Source of the DNA: Nitrospirales bacterium
GTDB lineage: Bacteria > Nitrospirota > Nitrospiria > Nitrospirales > UBA8639
Direction: 5' to 3'
NCBI GenBank assembly: GCA_029261275.1
Contig: JAJDBR010000208.1
Coordinates: 1-36,870 of the forward strand
DNA length: 36,870 nt
Shown: piece by piece, positions 21,981 through 29,059 of the stretch
How the letters are laid out: each line of letters opens with the position of its first letter
Numbering within the stretch: the first letter of the stretch is position 1
Notes under the pieces: model-generated
Database searches by the model: none
What the model was told of the DNA's origin: nothing
The model's input: the letters and a program-made list of their open reading frames with translations, nothing else
Program-made: the position numbers and the translations under genes

Positions 21981-24497
21981 ATGGAATCTGGGTTTTTACG
22001 CTATTATAAAAAAACAGTCATTGATCGACCCGCAATTACTTTATTGGGGTTTTTACTGATTGTGGGTTTTTTTGGCTACCATGGTCCGGACCTCAAACTT
22101 GATGCTTCGGCCGAATCCATCGTGTTGGAGAATGACCCGGATCTGAAGTATTACCGATCCATCAGGGCAATCTATGGGTCGGACGATTTCGTCATTATCA
22201 CCTACACGCCCTCAAATGATCTTTTGTCTGCCACGTCGCTTGCCAATCTGAAGGGGCTACGCGACGACTTACGTCAAGTCGCTAGAGTTTCCTCCGTTGT
22301 CACGATTTTAGACGTTCCCTTGTTGAATAGTCCCAAAGTGAGCATTGCGGAACTGACGGATAATACCGAAGTAAGAACGTTGGAGACTCCGGGGGTCGAC
22401 AAAGAACTTGCACGAAAAGAGTTTTTAGAAAGTCCTATTTACCAAAATAATCTTGTCAGTCCCAGCGGCCAGACGACTGCCCTCCTCGTGAACTTTAAAG
22501 AGGATGAACAGTATGTGTCGCTCTTAACAAGACGAAACATGCTCAGAGAAAAAAAGGCCTTGGCAACACTCACGGTTGAAGAGGCCGACCAATTACGGAA
22601 CGCCACGAAAACCTTTCAAGCCTACCATGGCCAGGTCGTTGAGCAAGAACGTCAAGACATTCAAGTCATACGAAGAATTATGGACAGCTATCAGGGTAAG
22701 GCCAACCTTCACTTGGGTGGCGCACGAATGATTACCACAGACATGATTAGCTTCATTGAACACGACCTTCGTTTCTTTGGGGTGGGAGTGGTCTTCTTCT
22801 TAATTGTTGCTCTTATGTATTTCTTTCGAACATTGCGTTGGGTCGTTCTCCCCATGTTCTGTTGTCTGATCTCCATTATCGTGATGGTGGGTTTCCTTGG
22901 ATGGTTGGACTGGCGTATTACGGTCATTTCCTCAAATTTTATTTCTTTGCTACTCATCATTACGATGTCGTTAACCATCCATCTTATTGTGCGGTACCGA
23001 ATTTTAATTGAACGGCACCCCACCGCCGATCAAAAAACGCTGGTATTCGAAACGATGAGAATTATGGCCGAGCCGTGTTTTTACACGGCCATCACGACCA
23101 TTGTGGCGTTTTGCTCGCTTGTGGTGAGCGATATCCGTCCGGTTATTGATTTCGGCTGGACCATGACTATTGGGATCGCGTTTGCCTTCGCCCTCAATTT
23201 TATCCTTTTCCCTGCCATGCTCACGTTATTACCAAGGGAGAAATTTACGGCACGACGAGATTTCACGCAATCCTTTACAACAAGCTTGGCCACTCTTTCC
23301 CAACATTACCCCAAGAGTATTGTCTGGTTTTGTGCAGCAATAACCATTATCGGTCTTTGGGGGATTGCACAGTTGGAAGTGGAAAACCGCTTCATCGATC
23401 ACTTTAAGAGCTCAACCGAAATTTATCAGGGCATGGAGCTCATTGATACGCAATTAGGGGGAACCATTCCTCTCGAATTGGTCATTGATGCCGACGAAGA
23501 ATTTTATGCGTCCCTCAGGGAATCAAAAGAAGACGACTTGGCCTTTGAGGATCCTTTTGCCGATGAGGAAGAAGAGAAGGCTAACGAGACCACGTATTGG
23601 TTTAATGGGGATAGGCTTCAGAAAGTTGAAGAAATTCATGATTACCTGGAGCAACTCCCAGAAATTGGAAAAGTGCTGTCGATTGCCACTGGCATGAAAG
23701 TCTTTTTGCAACTGAACGATGGGCGCATGCCGGATGATTATGAATTGGCGGTCCTCCGAAAGTGGATTCCAGAAGATGTGAAAAAGGCCCTCATTGACCC
23801 GTACCTTTCCAAGGACGGGAATCAAACTCGTATCACGATGCGTCTTATAGAATCAGCGCCGATGCTCAAACGGAAGGAACTCATCCATAAAATCAACGCG
23901 TATATGGTGAACGACCTGGGGTATGCCCAGACCGATATTCATCCGACCGGTTTAGCCGTCCTCTATAATAATTTGCTCCAAAGTCTGTACAAATCCCAAA
24001 TCCTCACGTTAGGCGCGGTTTTCCTCAGTATTCTGGCGATGTTTATGGTCCTCTTTCGAGGCCTATTTATCGGGTGCCTGGCGATTATGCCCAATGTGTT
24101 TGCAGCAGGAATGGTCTTGGGCTTGATGGGCTGGGTAGGGATACCATTGGATCTCATGACTATCACGATTGCCGCCATTACGATTGGGATTGCCGTGGAT
24201 GATACGATTCATTATATCCATCGATTTCAGCTTGAATTTAAACAACATGGGAACTATTTGGCGACTGTGAAAGCCTGTCATGGCAGTATTGGCATCGCGA
24301 TGTATTATACCTCCTTCACCATTGCGGCTGGGTTTTCCATCCTCGCCCTATCAAGTTTTATTCCGACAATTTACTTTGGACTCTTAACAAGTTTTGCCAT
24401 GGTAATAGCACTCCTCAGCAATCTGACTCTGTTAGCAGCTTTACTGATTCTTTTTAAGCCATTAGGTCCAGAAAGTCAGGTGGAAGTGGAGTCTTGA
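21981..24497 (+). CDS. RND superfamily (MMPL-type) exporter
   Basis: An 838-residue membrane protein with the MMPL/RND duplicated plan: helix 1 at about 17-33, a large periplasmic domain, helices 2-6 (about 255-420), a second helix (about 450-470) and second periplasmic domain (with an acidic patch at 515-535), then five helices to the end. The second half has GIAVDDTIHYIHRF, the proton-relay-type motif of RND proteins; the first half has SLTIHLIVRYRI at the matching place. The family includes HpnN-like hopanoid and other lipid exporters. No membrane-fusion or TolC gene is adjacent, which fits a lipid transporter acting without a tripartite pump. The ATG has no clear Shine-Dalgarno. Confidence 0.85.
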   Translation: MESGFLRYYKKTVIDRPAITLLGFLLIVGFFGYHGPDLKLDASAESIVLENDPDLKYYRSIRAIYGSDDFVIITYTPSNDLLSATSLANLKGLRDDLRQVARVSSVVTILDVPLLNSPKVSIAELTDNTEVRTLETPGVDKELARKEFLESPIYQNNLVSPSGQTTALLVNFKEDEQYVSLLTRRNMLREKKALATLTVEEADQLRNATKTFQAYHGQVVEQERQDIQVIRRIMDSYQGKANLHLGGARMITTDMISFIEHDLRFFGVGVVFFLIVALMYFFRTLRWVVLPMFCCLISIIVMVGFLGWLDWRITVISSNFISLLLIITMSLTIHLIVRYRILIERHPTADQKTLVFETMRIMAEPCFYTAITTIVAFCSLVVSDIRPVIDFGWTMTIGIAFAFALNFILFPAMLTLLPREKFTARRDFTQSFTTSLATLSQHYPKSIVWFCAAITIIGLWGIAQLEVENRFIDHFKSSTEIYQGMELIDTQLGGTIPLELVIDADEEFYASLRESKEDDLAFEDPFADEEEEKANETTYWFNGDRLQKVEEIHDYLEQLPEIGKVLSIATGMKVFLQLNDGRMPDDYELAVLRKWIPEDVKKALIDPYLSKDGNQTRITMRLIESAPMLKRKELIHKINAYMVNDLGYAQTDIHPTGLAVLYNNLLQSLYKSQILTLGAVFLSILAMFMVLFRGLFIGCLAIMPNVFAAGMVLGLMGWVGIPLDLMTITIAAITIGIAVDDTIHYIHRFQLEFKQHGNYLATVKACHGSIGIAMYYTSFTIAAGFSILALSSFIPTIYFGLLTSFAMVIALLSNLTLLAALLILFKPLGPESQVEVES

Positions 24498-24571
24498 CCT
24501 GTGCCAAACTAGGTTCCGTTTTCAGTACAGCCTTTAAAGGGCTCTAACAGCAGTTTCCCCTCGCTATTCGG

Positions 24572-24835
24572 TTATCTGGAATACTCATAAGTCCAATATC
24601 TTTTGAAATGGAGCTCAGGGAGTTCGCCTAGATAAACCTTCTGATGTTTCTTATCAATTCCATCAAAACTCATACATTGGTATCCTCCTTCAAATACACT
24701 CACCCCCTCCTCCGACGTTTTGCTCCCGTTCACATTTTGATCTTTTTCTAGCCTTGAGTAAACCGAAATCTGCTCTGGTTCATAGCGCCCCATGCCCCGT
24801 TGGTTCTCCACTGCGTCTTCGCCTGGAGATGACAA
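24572..24835 (-). CDS. Possible small hypothetical protein (87 aa from TTG, 73 aa from ATG)
   Basis: A minus-strand frame of 87 codons from TTG 24835, or 73 from an internal ATG. The protein is hydrophilic, with VFEGGYQCMSFDGIDKKHQK and an aromatic C-terminus (HFKRYWTYEYSR). No Shine-Dalgarno is evident and no family is recognised. It lies downstream of a ccmB remnant in decayed surroundings, so it may be a leftover piece or not coding at all. Confidence 0.25.
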   Translation of the reverse strand: MSSPGEDAVENQRGMGRYEPEQISVYSRLEKDQNVNGSKTSEEGVSVFEGGYQCMSFDGIDKKHQKVYLGELPELHFKRYWTYEYSR

Positions 24836-24890
24836 ATCTCATGGGTGCCAATCTCGAGCCTCCAAATTATTGGCGGCCAGAAGCTAGGGA

Positions 24891-24980
24891 CTCTTACGAA
24901 TCTAAAATGAATTCGAATAACTAGAAGGAGACGACGGTGAAGAAAATGTCAAAGATGACAATCAGAAGAAACAATTGGGA
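24891..24980 (-). pseudogene. Duplicated remnant of the ccmB 3' end
   Basis: Aligned without gaps to the end of the intact ccmB gene at offset +990: the core 24901-24960 matches 25891-25950 at 57 of 60 bases, with weaker similarity to about 24980. In the ccmB frame it reads LIVIFDIFFTVVSF, an amber stop where ccmB has Trp, then LFEFILDS and the same terminal stop. It carries only the last ~30 codons and an in-frame stop, so it is non-functional. Confidence 0.8.
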
Positions 24981-25042
24981 CAAAAGTGCCTAAGGTGGAC
25001 AAAATTCGTTGCCTTCAACGAAGATGAAGTTCATGGCCTTTT

Positions 25043-25771
25043 TTACTTAGTGAGAAGAGTTGTATTAGAAAATTGTTTCACAAATTCCTTGACACACCTG
25101 AATCCAAGAATTTTAAAGAATCCTTCTAGGTTATTGTCCTCGCCCGGGTACCAGTACTTCATATCCTCCATTGTAAATATATTGTTGTCTTCTAAATCAC
25201 AAATGCCCTGCTATAGAATAATTTCTTGGTTGGGGTCAATAAGTCGTGCACGCGCAATGAAAGTTGCTTTTCGCCGCTTCTGAGACCCAGGTGGTTTCAG
25301 GTATTCCCATCCCTCTGCATGTCGTGCAATACCCCATTGTCTAGTCTGGAAATCTAAAATGTACCCTTTTTGAAATTGTCCTTTTAGGTCGTGTACGTCG
25401 TCGTTTTTCAAAGGCGCTGATATTTGAGAAATTTTGAGACTGGGAAATTCATTTAGAACCGTTGAAAGGAAGTCTTCTTTTACGTGCAAAATAGGGTCGT
25501 ATAACCCGAATTTTTCTTCGATCCGTTCTCCTTGGGAACGAGCCACAACACCTGAAAAAGCTCCGCTGATCGCCCCGCCGATAGCTCCTCCGCCTACATA
25601 GTTTGAGTGAAGTGGCATCTCGAAAACTGGATGTATGTAATGGATTGCAGTAATTTGTTGTGCTCTACTAAGTGATCCCTTTGTCGCATTATCAATTTTA
25701 ATGACGTTAGGGGTGCAGCCCCCTATGACGAAAAAAGTGATGAGCAGTAATATTTGAACTGGAAAACTCAC
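25043..25771 (-). pseudogene. Lipoprotein gene interrupted by an in-frame amber codon
   Basis: ATG 25771 opens a 186-codon frame with a lipoprotein signal (VIGGC, Cys19), a Gly-rich stretch (GGGAIGGAISGAFSG) and a soluble domain ending ARLIDPNQEIIL, then TAG at 25211-25213. The same frame continues for 55 codons with good protein character (QGICDLEDNN, MEDMKYWYPGEDNN, CVKEFVKQFS) to TAA at 25043-25045. The amber lies where a Trp would suit (IILWQG), so a TGG-to-TAG change is the simplest reading. If so the product is cut to 186 residues; the shortened lipoprotein might still be made. Function unknown. It sits between the two copies of the ccmB tail. Confidence 0.68.
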
Positions 25772-25883
25772 ATGCCTTTTCCTTGAAAAGGGAGTACAGA
25801 ATGGGAGTCCATTTCGACAATATCGGCTGAGGCCAGGGAGTTCTTGATCTCATCCCGGGGGGCAAACAAGCAGGCTGGAATTC

Positions 25884-26561
25884 TTAGGAGTCTAAAATGA
25901 ATTCGAATAACCAGAAGGAGACGACGGTGAAGATAATGTCAAAGATGACCAGGAGATGGAGCCACTGGGAATAGAAATTATAGGGGTCGCCATTCAACGC
26001 GCCTCGGGTGGCTTCGACGGCCGCGATCATGACGGGGACGGCCAAAGGCAAGAGCAGGACCGGGAGCATGACTTCCCTGGCCCGAATTTGCACGGTTAAG
26101 GCGGAAAAGAGTGTGCCGACTGCGGATAAGCCTAAGGTTGCAAGAAAAAATATGAGTAACAACATGCCCACGGAATTGACCACTTCCAGATTAAAAAAGA
26201 TGACGAAAAGGGGGAATAAGAGAATTTCCACCGCGAACATAAATAGAAAATTGGCGGCCACTTTCCCAAGGTATATGGCTCCTTTGGGAACGGGACTCAT
26301 TTGCAGAGATTCTATGCAATCGTTTTGTAATTCCGATGTAAAGGATTTGCCAATTCCAATAATGCCGGTGAAGGTAAATGCCACCCAAATAATTCCAGCG
26401 ATGAGTTGACGCGCGGCGTCCTGATCCATGGCAAAGCTGAAGCTGAAGACCAGAATGACGATGAGCGCGAAAAATAACATCGAAGAGATGGTCTCGCGCG
26501 TTCGCCATTCGCTGATCAGGTCTTTCCAGACCACCCAATGAATTGTGCTAAAAAAGGACAT
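25884..26561 (-). CDS. ccmB: Heme exporter/loader permease CcmB
   Basis: The frame opens at 26654, but ATG 26561 (MSFFSTIHWVVWKDL) is the family-like start and overlaps the ccmA stop by 14 bases. The 225-residue protein has six membrane helices and the CcmB pattern: KDLISEWRTRETISSMLFFALIVILVF at the N-terminus, GIIWVAFTFTGIIGIGKSF, then ECIESLQMSPVPKGAIYLGK-type loop (here DCIESLQMSPVPK). It forms the membrane part of the CcmAB ATPase that releases holo-CcmE from CcmC. A decayed copy of its 3' end lies 990 bases downstream. Confidence 0.92.
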   Translation of the reverse strand: MSFFSTIHWVVWKDLISEWRTRETISSMLFFALIVILVFSFSFAMDQDAARQLIAGIIWVAFTFTGIIGIGKSFTSELQNDCIESLQMSPVPKGAIYLGKVAANFLFMFAVEILLFPLFVIFFNLEVVNSVGMLLLIFFLATLGLSAVGTLFSALTVQIRAREVMLPVLLLPLAVPVMIAAVEATRGALNGDPYNFYSQWLHLLVIFDIIFTVVSFWLFEFILDS

Positions 26562-27222
26562 GGGCTTGTAATTCTTCGGGGGAAAGGAGTTGGAGATGCC
26601 CCGCTTGCAGAATGGCGCCCTCAGTGGCGATTTGAGCAGCCTTGGTTCGGTCATGTGTGGTCATGATCACGGTTCCACCACGTTTCATGGTATCCTGAAT
26701 GAGCTGATTGGTTATGACGACACCTCCATCATCTAAGGCGTTATAGGGCTCATCTAGCAACAAAAGTTTGGGTTGAGCCAGTATGGCCTTGGCAAGAGCG
26801 AGACGTTTTTTCATGCCTGCAGAGAATTGTCGTATCTTGAGATTGCCATAGGCTCCAATGCCTGTTTGATCCAACGCACGTTTCAATTGGGAGGGTTCGG
26901 GAGATTGTCCTCGTAGAGCTAGAGAAAATTGCAAATTTTCCGTGGCGCTCAATTCCTCATAAAGATGGGAACCATGCGCGATAAATAAAAGGATGGCGCG
27001 GACGGCATCTTTTTGTGCCTCCCCGTCTTGGCCAAAGATGGTAAACTGTCCTCCCGAGGGCGTTTGCAGTGTGGCCAGGATTCGAAGAAGGGTCGTTTTT
27101 CCGGCACCATTTGGGCCAAACAGGGCAAAACATGCACCTGAGGTGATGGTGAAGTTCATTTCCTCAAATATGCGATAAAACCCATAGGATTTTGAAAGAC
27201 TCGTGACCTGAATGGCGCTCAT
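26548..27222 (-). CDS. ccmA: ATPase subunit CcmA of the CcmAB complex
   Basis: A 224-residue ABC ATPase, short like CcmA. Walker A GPNGAGKTT at 36-44, signature FSAGMKKRLALAKA, Walker B LLLLDEPYNALDD and the H-loop MTTHD are all intact. The signature FSAGM/QKRRxxLA is typical of CcmA. ATP hydrolysis by CcmAB frees heme-loaded CcmE for CcmF. It is the first gene of the ccmAB pair and is separated from the other ccm genes by about 11 kb. Upstream are a promoter overlapped by a perfect palindrome and, divergently, a thiol-reduction operon. Confidence 0.9.
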   Translation of the reverse strand: MSAIQVTSLSKSYGFYRIFEEMNFTITSGACFALFGPNGAGKTTLLRILATLQTPSGGQFTIFGQDGEAQKDAVRAILLFIAHGSHLYEELSATENLQFSLALRGQSPEPSQLKRALDQTGIGAYGNLKIRQFSAGMKKRLALAKAILAQPKLLLLDEPYNALDDGGVVITNQLIQDTMKRGGTVIMTTHDRTKAAQIATEGAILQAGHLQLLSPEELQAHVLF

Positions 27223-27253
27223 GTGTGATGGTACTGCGAATCGGAAGGTTAGT

Positions 27254-27268
27254 TCCGTAGTCTACGGA
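27254..27268. promoter_or_regulatory. Perfect 15-bp palindrome, putative operator of ccmAB
   Basis: TCCGTAGTCTACGGA has seven-base half sites around one central base. It overlaps the -10 box of the predicted ccmA promoter, 32 bases before the ccmA start, in the gap between ccmA and the tlpA-like gene. This is a typical position for a repressor site. Confidence 0.55.
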
Positions 27269-27287
27269 TTGTTGGACAGGTTGTCTA
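27259..27287 (-). promoter_or_regulatory. Candidate promoter of ccmAB
   Basis: Read on the minus strand: TAGACA (27287-27282, 5/6 of TTGACA), a 17-base spacer, and TAGACT (27264-27259, 4/6 of TATAAT). Transcription would start about 30 bases before the ccmA ATG. Confidence 0.45.
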
Positions 27288-27356
27288 GAAAATCATAAGG
27301 GATTTTTTTGAAGTGGGAATGGGGTGTTTTATGGAAACCCAAGAGATCAGGGTTCA

Positions 27357-27386
27357 TTGACGATAAAAATATCAGGATCTTATGAT
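27357..27386 (+). promoter_or_regulatory. Candidate promoter of the leader ORF - tlpA - ccdA operon
   Basis: TTGACG (27357-27362), an 18-base spacer and TATGAT (27381-27386) give a 5/6 and 5/6 match to sigma-70 boxes. The predicted start is near 27393, just ahead of the ribosome binding site of the small Cys-rich ORF. Confidence 0.55.
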
Positions 27387-27412
27387 TGATGAAAAGGAGT
27401 GAAGGAAACTTT

Positions 27413-27472
27413 ATGATGGATATTCTGGATACATGTTTTGTTGAATGTAACATTTGCACGGCATGTTTTTAG
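27413..27472 (+). CDS. Candidate 19-residue four-cysteine leader peptide
   Basis: Behind AAGGAG and GAAGGAAAC, ATG 27413 opens the frame MMDILDTCFVECNICTACF, then TAG. Cysteines at 8, 12, 15 and 18 are spaced CxxxCxxCxxC. It lies between a good promoter and the TlpA/ResA-like gene and ends 17 bases before that gene's ATG. As a first ORF ahead of a thiol-redox operon it could act as a Cys-sensing or redox-sensing leader. No homolog evidence is available to me; a chance frame is possible. Confidence 0.4.
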   Translation: MMDILDTCFVECNICTACF

Positions 27473-27489
27473 ATGAAAAGGGAACGCGA

Positions 27490-28071
27490 ATGATTAGGAC
27501 CTTCAGCTGGGTGTATTTGACTCTTATTGTTTCCTTAGGGGGTTGTGACTCTGGATATTCTGAATCCTCAATTGTTGGTGGGGAATCCGCTCAACCGGTT
27601 GCCTATAGTCGTCCTGGCATTGGTAGCCCGGCCCCGTTGTTTCGTTTGATGGATCTAAATGGTGCCGTGCATTCCTTATCCCAATACCAAGGGAAAGTGG
27701 TATTTTTGAATTTTTGGGCGACCTGGTGTGGACCTTGCAAAGTTGAGATGCCTGCCATGGAAGCCTTGTATCAATCTTTCCGTTCACAGGGGATGGAAAT
27801 TTTAGCTGTCTCGGTGGATCAGCAGGGGGCCGTGGTCACCAGGCCTTTTAAAGAAGCGATGGGTTTGAGTTTTCCCATTTTGCATGATTCAGATTATCAG
27901 GTGGGACTGACCTATGCAGCTCGTACATTACCGATGACGTATGTGATTGATCGCAAAGGAATCATACGGCAGCGAGTGTTTGGGGCCCGTGACTGGAATA
28001 GTCCGGAAGCTAGAAAGCTCATGAGTGAATTACTTGAAGAGACGCATCAGATGCCATCTGAGACGATGTAA
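27490..28071 (+). CDS. TlpA/ResA-family thiol:disulfide oxidoreductase, lipoprotein
   Basis: The frame opens at TTG 27454; ATG 27490 gives a proper lipoprotein signal (MIRTFSWVYLTLIVSLGGC, Cys19) and has AAAAGGGA upstream, so it is preferred. The mature protein is a thioredoxin fold of the TlpA/ResA class: GSPAPLFRLMDLNG, FLNFWATWCGPCKVEMPAM with Cys80 and Cys83, AVSVDQQG, and LPMTYVIDRKG with the cis-Pro. It reduces disulfides outside the cytoplasm, probably apocytochrome c, using electrons from the CcdA encoded 30 bases downstream. It may overlap in role with CcmG; its CGPC site differs from CcmG's CYEC. Confidence 0.9.
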   Translation: MIRTFSWVYLTLIVSLGGCDSGYSESSIVGGESAQPVAYSRPGIGSPAPLFRLMDLNGAVHSLSQYQGKVVFLNFWATWCGPCKVEMPAMEALYQSFRSQGMEILAVSVDQQGAVVTRPFKEAMGLSFPILHDSDYQVGLTYAARTLPMTYVIDRKGIIRQRVFGARDWNSPEARKLMSELLEETHQMPSETM

Positions 28072-28101
28072 CTATCAGACGCAATCAGAGACCATGTAAC
28101 C

Positions 28102-28848
28102 GTGGATTCCATTACCCAAGTTTCTTTATTTGCTGCATTTAGTGCAGGGCTTTTGTCTTTTATCTCCCCCTGCGTCTTGCCTCTTGTTCCCTCCTACCTC
28201 TCGTATATCACGGGGTTGTCTGTCGAAAATTTGGCCAAAGTAGAGGAACGCGAGCGATTTAAATCTGCAATTTTGGTAAATGCTCTTTTATTTATTGCAG
28301 GGTTTTCGACGGTGTTTATTGCGTTTGGTGCTTCGGCGAGTCTGATTGGGCAAGTCTTGTATGAATACCAAGATATCATTAGAAAAATCGGGGGCATCCT
28401 GATCATCATCTTTGGTTTGTATCTTTTAGGGGTTTTGAAACTCAATATTTTTATGACTGAACGGCGATTGATGCATTTCGAATCACGTCCTGTAGGTTAT
28501 TTGGGATCGTTTTTAATTGGAACGGCATTTGCGGCCGGCTGGACACCCTGTGTGGGGCCGGTGCTCGGTACCATTTTGGCCTATGCCAGTACGACGGAGT
28601 CTATGTCTGGCGGAGTAATGCTCCTTTCAGCGTATTCCTTTGGGCTCGGCCTACCTTTTTTCTTAACGGCCTTTGGTATGGATACCTTCTTGAGTTATTT
28701 CAAAAGTCTGCGAACCTATCTTGGCGGTGTGTCTTTTATCAGTGGGGGACTTTTGGTCCTCGTTGGGATCATGATCTTCACCGATTCCGTGACCCTCTTC
28801 ACCAGTTTCCTCGAGCGCAACGGTATTGGCTGGTATATCGGCCAATAA
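28102..28848 (+). CDS. ccdA: Cytochrome c biogenesis membrane protein CcdA
   Basis: GTG 28102 starts a 248-residue protein with six membrane helices. The two redox cysteines lie in the family motifs SFISPCVLPLVPSYLSYITG (Cys24) and AAGWTPCVGPVLGTILAYAS (Cys150), each followed by proline as usual. CcdA passes electrons from cytoplasmic thioredoxin to periplasmic thioredoxin-like proteins, here the adjacent TlpA/ResA lipoprotein and probably CcmG. It lies 30 bases after the tlpA-like stop and forms one operon with it. The length matches stand-alone CcdA, not the larger DsbD. Confidence 0.93.
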   Translation: MDSITQVSLFAAFSAGLLSFISPCVLPLVPSYLSYITGLSVENLAKVEERERFKSAILVNALLFIAGFSTVFIAFGASASLIGQVLYEYQDIIRKIGGILIIIFGLYLLGVLKLNIFMTERRLMHFESRPVGYLGSFLIGTAFAAGWTPCVGPVLGTILAYASTTESMSGGVMLLSAYSFGLGLPFFLTAFGMDTFLSYFKSLRTYLGGVSFISGGLLVLVGIMIFTDSVTLFTSFLERNGIGWYIGQ

Positions 28849-29059
28849 TGCCAAGTCTCCTCCTCAAATCCTGGTTTTACATTTAAGGCGATATTGTTAA
28901 AATTTATAGCCTAAGTGTAGGCGGGAATTTTTTCTTCCTAAGAGGGAATTATTTGATAGGACTAACGAACTAAGGACTGGAGGGGGATTTGAGGACATCG
29001 CCAGGAGGAGTTTACTCTTGATCGAGCCATTGCTGATTCTTCGGAACAGATGGACGGTT

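Larger units (their letters stand above)
24498..25042. other. Decayed intergenic region after the RND exporter
   Basis: About 545 bases. It contains one weak minus-strand frame (24572-24835) and a remnant of the 3' end of ccmB (24891-24980), both listed separately. No terminator hairpin for the RND gene was found. Confidence 0.5.

Noticed and set aside
25043-25771. Genome-wide amber recoding (TAG read as an amino acid)
   Set aside because: Other genes in the window are explained by standard stops, including TAG; the two in-frame ambers lie only in the decayed region.
27454-27489. TTG 27454 or ATG 27463 as the start of the TlpA/ResA-like gene
   Set aside because: These add a charged stretch ahead of the lipoprotein signal; ATG 27490 has its own ribosome site and a normal-length signal.
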